This document shows positions 59,164-64,000 of a stretch of DNA of 64,000 nt, piece by piece. Made by a program: the position numbers and the translations under genes. Origin of the DNA: Streptomyces canus (lineage in GTDB: Bacteria > Actinomycetota > Actinomycetes > Streptomycetales > Streptomycetaceae); the NCBI RefSeq assembly GCF_030816965.1, contig NZ_JAUSYQ010000002.1, positions 9,104,001 through 9,168,000 of the forward strand, in the 5' to 3' direction. Numbering within the stretch: the stretch's first letter is position 1; every line of letters begins with the position of its first letter. The notes beneath the pieces are model-generated. The model saw only the letters and a program-made list of their open reading frames with translations. It ran no database searches and was not told where the DNA came from.

Positions 59164-60827
59164 CCGGCGCCGACAGCGCCGCGGGCGACCGCCGCACGGA
59201 TCACCTCTTCCAGCCGGACCTGGCCGAGTCGCTCAACGAGGCATACGCCTGGGTGGCGCGGGCCGAGGTCAGGCAGTTCATGGGCATCCTGGACAGGATG
59301 CGCAAGGAGCATCGCGAGGCGATGGCCATGCGCGCCCTGTACGCCTTCGCGCTGCGCCGCCCGGTCGACGAACTGGTCAAGCTCGCCCACCACTTCGACC
59401 CGCGGGACGGCGTCATGCTGATGGCGACGGCCGCCCTGTCACGGCCCGTCGGGGAGGCCGCCGAGCTGGCCGTGATGCAGCAGGAGGCGGAGTCCGGCAG
59501 CGAACGGGCCCCGATCACCGCGAGCATCGTGCACGACGTGGCCTGCCAGCGCACGGCCTTCGACGTGGCGGTGTTCGTACGGGTCGTGGAGGAGCGGCGG
59601 TCCGACCTCGCGGAGCGCACCGTGCAGGTGTTCGCGGGCCCCGGCTCCGGCCGCACCAACCTCGACAAGGCGTTGCTGTACACCGCGCTCCGCGACGAGG
59701 GCTGCGACCGCGAGGCCGACCGGCTGCTGGAACTGACCTTGCGGGCGATCGCCGACAGCGAGCCGGGCGCCGGGCCGGGCGAGGAGGGCGAGGAGATCGC
59801 CGACCTGTCGGGCGCGTTCCAGCACCTCAGCCCGGTCGGACGGGTCCTGGAGCGCTGGATCGAGGAGAGACTGAAGGCCTCGGACGCGACCCAGGTGGAG
59901 ATGACGCGGCGACTGGTGGCGAAGCTGATCGCCCGGCGCGGCGCCGGTCACGACGCACTCGCCGAGCACATCGGCCGCACCACGCGGCCCCGGCACGTGG
60001 TGAAGCTCTGCGCGCTGCTGGCGAAGGAGGAGGACTCACCCGCCAAGTGCGCCCTGGTGCGGCACTACGCGGCTGGGCACACGAACGTACAGGAGCTCGC
60101 CGCGCTCGTGTCGTACTGGCACAAGGAGCCGGCCCTGACCCGTACCACCCGGGAGCTGCTGGCCGACATCGTGGCGGGCTCCGCCACCCCGGGCTCCGCC
60201 CCCCGCCCCCTCGACGAGCTGAAACACCTGGACGAGTGGCTGCCGGAGAAGGACGCGGCTCCCGAGTGCTCCCGGCTGCTGCGCCATGTCGCCGCCGTGA
60301 GCGTCGAGGGGCGCTCCGGCACCGAACTGGTGGCCCTGCTGGACAACGTCGAGCGTAGCCGTGACCGGACCCGGGCCGCGGACGAGGCGGGGCGCCGGCT
60401 GGCCGTGGCTGTCATGGAGCCGCACGCGGACCGTGACTGGTTCGTGGAGTGCCTGAGCGCGCTGCGGACCCGTCACTCGGTCGCGGTGGACGCGGCCTGC
60501 CGCGAACTCTCGGATCCCTCAGCCCGGTTGACGGTCGACGCCGCCCTGGTCGCCGATGTCGCGGCCCGTCTGCACCGCGCAGACCTGCGCGACGAGGCCT
60601 GGACGCTGCTCGAACGGTTCCTGGAGAACGAGCAGTTGGTGACTCCGGCCGCCGTCGTCGAGGTCGTGGGCGGGGTGCTGGCGCTGCCGCTGCCGGACGC
60701 CGAACTGCTGCTGCGGGCCACGGTGGGCCGCTGGTCGGACGTGGGCCACCGCGATGACGCGGTGGCCGAACTGCGGGCGGCCGAGCAGCACGAGGCGGCG
60801 GAGTGGGTCATCAAGTCCCTGCGGTGA
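59160..60827 (+). CDS. Large helical protein of the caspase operon, function unknown
   Basis: 555 residues, acidic, without signal or membrane segments. It appears to be built of tandem Ala/Leu/Arg helices (ELVKLAHHFDPRDGVMLMAT, EELVALLDN-type repeats, VVEVVGGVLALPLPDAELLL), like an armadillo/HEAT- or TPR-type scaffold, but no family was recognised. ATG 59160 overlaps the caspase stop, so the two proteins are made together. It could be a sensor, a scaffold or the substrate of the protease. The 3' end overlaps the convergent permease gene by 17 nt. Confidence 0.7.
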   Translation: MTGADSAAGDRRTDHLFQPDLAESLNEAYAWVARAEVRQFMGILDRMRKEHREAMAMRALYAFALRRPVDELVKLAHHFDPRDGVMLMATAALSRPVGEAAELAVMQQEAESGSERAPITASIVHDVACQRTAFDVAVFVRVVEERRSDLAERTVQVFAGPGSGRTNLDKALLYTALRDEGCDREADRLLELTLRAIADSEPGAGPGEEGEEIADLSGAFQHLSPVGRVLERWIEERLKASDATQVEMTRRLVAKLIARRGAGHDALAEHIGRTTRPRHVVKLCALLAKEEDSPAKCALVRHYAAGHTNVQELAALVSYWHKEPALTRTTRELLADIVAGSATPGSAPRPLDELKHLDEWLPEKDAAPECSRLLRHVAAVSVEGRSGTELVALLDNVERSRDRTRAADEAGRRLAVAVMEPHADRDWFVECLSALRTRHSVAVDAACRELSDPSARLTVDAALVADVAARLHRADLRDEAWTLLERFLENEQLVTPAAVVEVVGGVLALPLPDAELLLRATVGRWSDVGHRDDAVAELRAAEQHEAAEWVIKSLR

Positions 60828-62607
60828 TGGGCACTTCCGGAGGTTCACGGCGGGGCACGGGCAGGGTGGGCGGCACTGTGTCCATGTAGCGTCGGCAGGC
60901 CCGGACCAGCAGCGGGAAGACGACAGCCGCCGACAGGGCCACGATCAGCTGCGGCACCAGGGCCAGATCCTCTCTCAGGACGTCCCGCAGCAGTGTGCAC
61001 GACACGATCACGGCCAGATGCGCGAGAAGCAGCAGCACCGGTCGAACCGCCGGGTCCCCGCGGGTGGCGAAGCGAGAGACGTGGTCCCGGGCGTCGTAGC
61101 GCCTGAACAGGCCTCCTATGAAGGGCAGATCGCGTCTGGCCAGCCAGGGGAGCCCGAGCAGCAGCGCCGAGCCGATTCCCACGGCGGCCATGCCCCGCCA
61201 CACGTTGGGCCACCCCGCTTCGAGCATCACGACGGCGATCGCGACGAACGCGGTGGCGGAGAGCGTCAGGTGCACCATCCGGCGCGTCCGCCCGAACCCG
61301 GGCAGTCTCAGCGCCACCAGGACGACGCCCGGCGTGGCGTACACGACCAGCGTCGGTACGCTGTTGAGGGCGACCAGTTCCTCCCAGTTGCCCCGCACCA
61401 CGATGAGCATCGCCAGCCCTATTGCGAAGTTGACCAGCAGGATCATCCAGTACGCGTCGATCTCGCCGCCCCGGAACCGGAACGACGCCCGGCGCGCCGT
61501 CTGCAGTCCGCGGTGGGTCAGGTGGGCGCGGCTGAGGGCGGCGACCTCGCGGGTCAGGGCGTGGGTGAAGACGATGCCGGACCCCATCGGGGACAGCACC
61601 GCGTCCACCCGGATCAGCCAGGCCAGCCAGGTCATCGTCGCCGCCGCTGCGAACTGGGAGTACGGCGATTCGAGCATGTTCCCGGTGAGTCCCTGGCAGT
61701 GCCTGCCGAACACGTACTGCAGCGCCGTGTACAGCACGAACGCGCCGACGAGAGTGCCGTACACCGCCCAGCGCAGCCGCGCCGCCTCGCCCATGCCCCG
61801 CCGTTTGACGTTGCCGGCGAAGTCGAGCGGCGCCTGGAAGCCGATGTACGCGTAGATGACGGCGCCGCCCAGCACCACGTACAGCGGTGACAGGTGCCCT
61901 GCCTGGCTCTGCAGGTGCTCGGCGGTTCCCGAGCGCCCGCTGAGGTACCAGACCTGCTCCGGCTTGCAGCTCTCGGCGGCGTCGAACGCGGCGAACCCCA
62001 GACAGACGATGATCAGCACCGGAACCAGGACCTTCACCATGGTGATGAAGAGGTTCAGCCGGATCAGCCGGCGTGGCGGCAACAGGTTGAGCCCGACGAT
62101 CAGCGCCATGAACACCACAGCCCACAGGACGCCGGTCATGGAGAAGTCGTAGGCGTGTTCCATGCTCTGCGGGGTGGGCGCGGCGACGTTCCTCAGCACC
62201 TCCCCGTTCCGCAGCAACGACGGGAACCAGTACGCCAGTCCGTGGACCATGGCCACCGCCTCGCTCGCCGGATTCACCGCGTACACGATCCACAGCCCGG
62301 CGGCCACGACCGTGGCCACCAGCGGGCCCGCGGCCTGCAGGGGGAGGAAGATCAGGCCGCCCGTCTTGGGGACGGCGATGCCCAGTTCGACCATCACGGC
62401 GGCTATCAGCAGCATCAGCGCTCCGCCGGCTGCCCAGGCCCACACGGCGTTGTCACCGGCCGCCCAGTGGGCTTTACCGGCCGCCAGCAGCCACCCGGAA
62501 CCCACGACGCCGCCGGCGGCGAGCCCCACCAGATCCAGTGTGGACAGCCGACGGCGTTCGTCGGCGTCCTCCAACGAGCCCGACCGTGCCGAGCCCCGCT
62601 CGCCCAT
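60811..62607 (-). CDS. APC-superfamily amino acid/polyamine permease
   Basis: 598 residues from ATG 62605-62607 (a TTG 9 nt upstream with GGAGGGGGACGAG is an alternative). About 14 hydrophobic segments; TM1 has STLDLVGLAAGGVVGSGWLL, matching the glycine-rich substrate-binding start of APC transporters, and AVPKTGGLIFLPLQAAGPLV matches TM2-3. The substrate is not known. Convergent with the helical gene; nothing suggests it belongs to the caspase operon. Confidence 0.85.
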   Translation of the reverse strand: MGERGSARSGSLEDADERRRLSTLDLVGLAAGGVVGSGWLLAAGKAHWAAGDNAVWAWAAGGALMLLIAAVMVELGIAVPKTGGLIFLPLQAAGPLVATVVAAGLWIVYAVNPASEAVAMVHGLAYWFPSLLRNGEVLRNVAAPTPQSMEHAYDFSMTGVLWAVVFMALIVGLNLLPPRRLIRLNLFITMVKVLVPVLIIVCLGFAAFDAAESCKPEQVWYLSGRSGTAEHLQSQAGHLSPLYVVLGGAVIYAYIGFQAPLDFAGNVKRRGMGEAARLRWAVYGTLVGAFVLYTALQYVFGRHCQGLTGNMLESPYSQFAAAATMTWLAWLIRVDAVLSPMGSGIVFTHALTREVAALSRAHLTHRGLQTARRASFRFRGGEIDAYWMILLVNFAIGLAMLIVVRGNWEELVALNSVPTLVVYATPGVVLVALRLPGFGRTRRMVHLTLSATAFVAIAVVMLEAGWPNVWRGMAAVGIGSALLLGLPWLARRDLPFIGGLFRRYDARDHVSRFATRGDPAVRPVLLLLAHLAVIVSCTLLRDVLREDLALVPQLIVALSAAVVFPLLVRACRRYMDTVPPTLPVPRREPPEVPITAGT

Positions 62608-62756
62608 CCACCCCAACTCGTCCCCCTCCCCCGGAGTTACCGCCAGACCAGGTTATCTTCGTGAGCGACGCGGGAGGCGGTGGACGGCAGGTGAGGAACC
62701 GGTACTGAATCGATGCCGGTACGACGCCTTGGCGGGTTTCCGATCATTGCCCTTGG

Positions 62757-62790
62757 CCGGCGGGTCCGCCCGAAGGGGCGGGCCCGCCGG
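62757..62790. terminator. Terminator hairpin after the GH59-like gene
   Basis: CCGGCGGGTCCGCCC (62757-62771) pairs with GGGCGGGCCCGCCGG (62776-62790), 15 bp with one G-T pair and a GAAG loop. It lies just past the minus-strand stop at 62799. Confidence 0.8.
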
Positions 62791-62798
62791 TGGCGTCG

Positions 62799-64000
62799 TC
62801 AGGGCTCCGTGCGGACCAGCCTGTCGTAGGCGTCCACGAGCCTGCTCGCGAGCTGGCCGACGCCGAGGACGTCGAGGCCCTTCTGCCCGCGCACCGCTGC
62901 CCTGGCGGCCGTGCGTGCGGTGGCGAAGTCGGCCCAGGAGTCGGCCGTCCAGTCGCTCCGGTCCGGGGAGCCCACCGCGTCCAGGGCGGTCCGCAGCGGT
63001 GTCGTGTCGACCGGCCCGTCCACGTCGCCGGAGAGTGCGGTGAAGGCGTCGAGCACGAGCTTCCCGGACTTGAGGGTGAACGTCGCCGTGTGTCTGCCGT
63101 CGGGCAGGCCGCGGAGTGAGTACGTCGCCTGACGCTTGTCGGTGGCGGCGGTCTTCGCGTTCCGGGCGACGGGCCGGCCGTCCACGAAGACGTCGAGGAC
63201 GGCACTTGCGTCGTTGCCGCCGATGACGTCGATGCCCGTGCCGCGGAACGGGACGGTGACGGTCGCTCCCGCGGTGGCGCTGGTCGACGTCGAGCGGTAC
63301 CAGTTCATCGCGTCGCCGAGGGCGGCGTTCCGGCTCCAGGTGCCCTCGTAGGCGACCGAGCTGTCCATGTTGTCGGTCAGCGTGGCGGCGTACGGGGTGT
63401 AGCCGGCGACCTTCTCGACCTTCAGGTTGTCGAACGCGGTCGTGTGGAAGTCGGTGCCGAGCTTGACGCGGCCCTCGGTCACCGGCGTGGGGTCCTGGTA
63501 GGTGGCGACGGCCTGGCCGTCGACGTACGCGGTGACGGTCGCGCCCTTGGCCTCGACGGCGAGGCGGTAGCCGTCGGCCGCGGCGACCGTCCCGGTCCGC
63601 AGCGCCGTGCCGTACCGGTAAAGGGTCCAGCTCCCGGTCGGGCCGATCCCGACGCTGTACGCGGCGTCGGTCGCGGCCATGCCCTTCTGCTGGCGTACGC
63701 CCAGGGTGGCGAGGCCGCCGGCCGGGTCCGGGAAGGAGACGTCGACCGAGGCCCGGTAGTTCTCCCAACGGAAGTCGCCGACCGTGGTGTTGGGGGTGTT
63801 CCGGTTCCAGGCGCCGGTGTCCTTCATCGACTGGTCCAGGTACTGGTACAGCACGTTGTCGCCGCTGGGACCCTTGCCGACCTCCCAGGCGCCGGTCTGG
63901 TCGACCAGGTAACGGGGCTGGTTGCCACGGGAGGTGAGGTACGACTGGGAGACCTTGCGGGCGCCGTTGTCCGTGCCGACCGCGACCCGTCCCTCCTCCT
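62799..64000 (-). CDS. GH59-like (galactocerebrosidase-type) secreted protein, C-terminal part
   Basis: The frame is open to the window edge; 400 residues are visible and the catalytic N-terminal barrel lies outside. The visible part begins with SYLTSRGNQPRYLVDQ and continues with a lectin-like sandwich (FRWENYRASVDVSF, YRLAVEAKGATVTAYVDGQA, KLGTDFHTTAFDNLKVEKV), as in the C-terminal domains of GH59 galactosylceramidases. A second sandwich follows (NMDSSVAYEGTWSRNAALGD, ATVTVPFRGTGIDVIGG), then a helical tail ending RLVDAYDRLVRTEP. No catalytic residue is in view, so the enzyme class is a moderate-confidence guess from the domain order. Confidence 0.65.
   Translation of the reverse strand, partial: EEGRVAVGTDNGARKVSQSYLTSRGNQPRYLVDQTGAWEVGKGPSGDNVLYQYLDQSMKDTGAWNRNTPNTTVGDFRWENYRASVDVSFPDPAGGLATLGVRQQKGMAATDAAYSVGIGPTGSWTLYRYGTALRTGTVAAADGYRLAVEAKGATVTAYVDGQAVATYQDPTPVTEGRVKLGTDFHTTAFDNLKVEKVAGYTPYAATLTDNMDSSVAYEGTWSRNAALGDAMNWYRSTSTSATAGATVTVPFRGTGIDVIGGNDASAVLDVFVDGRPVARNAKTAATDKRQATYSLRGLPDGRHTATFTLKSGKLVLDAFTALSGDVDGPVDTTPLRTALDAVGSPDRSDWTADSWADFATARTAARAAVRGQKGLDVLGVGQLASRLVDAYDRLVRTEP

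Noticed and set aside
62617..62756. Small gene between the permease and the GH59-like gene
   Set aside because: Only short frames without motifs; the stretch is the permease leader plus a terminator region.

Overview
The window has the hallmarks of a Streptomyces or closely related high-GC actinomycete chromosome: very high G+C, codons ending almost always in G or C, GGAGG-type ribosome binding sites, many GTG starts, twin-arginine and lipoprotein exports, many one-component regulators (GntR, LacI, MarR, TetR), and carbohydrate-active exoenzymes with CBM2 and ricin-type modules. No replication origin, rRNA or CRISPR array is visible.

Layout. 1-5.6 kb: the 3' end of a probably decayed thiolase, a TauE/SafE permease, a HAD phosphatase, two cobalamin genes (cobK, cobF) flanking a collapsed multidrug MFS gene, and a DUF309 gene. 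5.6-12.4 kb: a tRNA-Pro(GGG), then secreted plant-polysaccharide enzymes (GH53 endo-galactanase, PL9 pectate lyase, ricin/PL3 pectate lyase) around a DUF4132 gene. 12.4-17.2 kb: a frameshifted MarR gene, a fused hexapeptide acyltransferase with an intragenic repeat array, a NUDIX hydrolase and an aldo/keto reductase behind a MerR-type dyad promoter. 17.2-35.6 kb: a large inositol/cyclitol catabolic region. It has a GntR regulator, iolD and iolC on one strand; a divergent CUT2-type ABC transporter with an IolE-like isomerase and a Gfo/Idh dehydrogenase; then further Gfo/Idh genes, an SDR, a phytanoyl-CoA dioxygenase-like gene and two LacI regulators with visible palindromic operators. 35.6-42.9 kb: a cupin, a small membrane protein, a DHA2 efflux pump, an orphan histidine kinase, a zinc alcohol dehydrogenase and a MarR regulator, with near-identical sequence motifs in front of the pump and the regulator. 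A scar of truncated response-regulator, EamA and LysR genes follows.

43.0-48.6 kb is a compact aromatic-acid operon: GntR regulator, 4-oxalomesaconate hydratase, CHA aldolase and 4-oxalomesaconate tautomerase genes, a type I (VOC) extradiol dioxygenase and, after a second promoter with the same operator, an aromatic-acid MFS importer. The lower pathway is that of gallate degradation, but the ring-cleavage enzyme belongs to a different family from known gallate dioxygenases. 49.0-51.2 kb: a TetR/DHA2 efflux pair divided by three GGAGG palindromes.

51.2-56.8 kb is an integrated island in the 3' end of a second, identical tRNA-Pro. A 43-bp direct repeat of the tRNA end bounds it and an integrase remnant lies beside the intact tRNA. 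Its cargo is cellulolytic: a CBM2-GH5 endoglucanase, a CBM2 protein with a Cip1-like module, and a CBM2 expansin behind a perfect CebR box. The displaced original tRNA terminator lies just beyond the right repeat.

57.8-60.8 kb carries a tightly coupled three-gene operon: an EACC1-like small protein, a caspase-like protease with an intact His/Cys pair, and a large helical protein of unknown function. It looks like a predicted conflict (defence or programmed-death) system and is the best candidate for undescribed biology here. The window ends with an APC-type permease and the C-terminal part of a secreted GH59-like protein. About ten broken genes or fragments are scattered through the window; some single-base frameshifts could be sequencing errors, but the multi-gene scars cannot.
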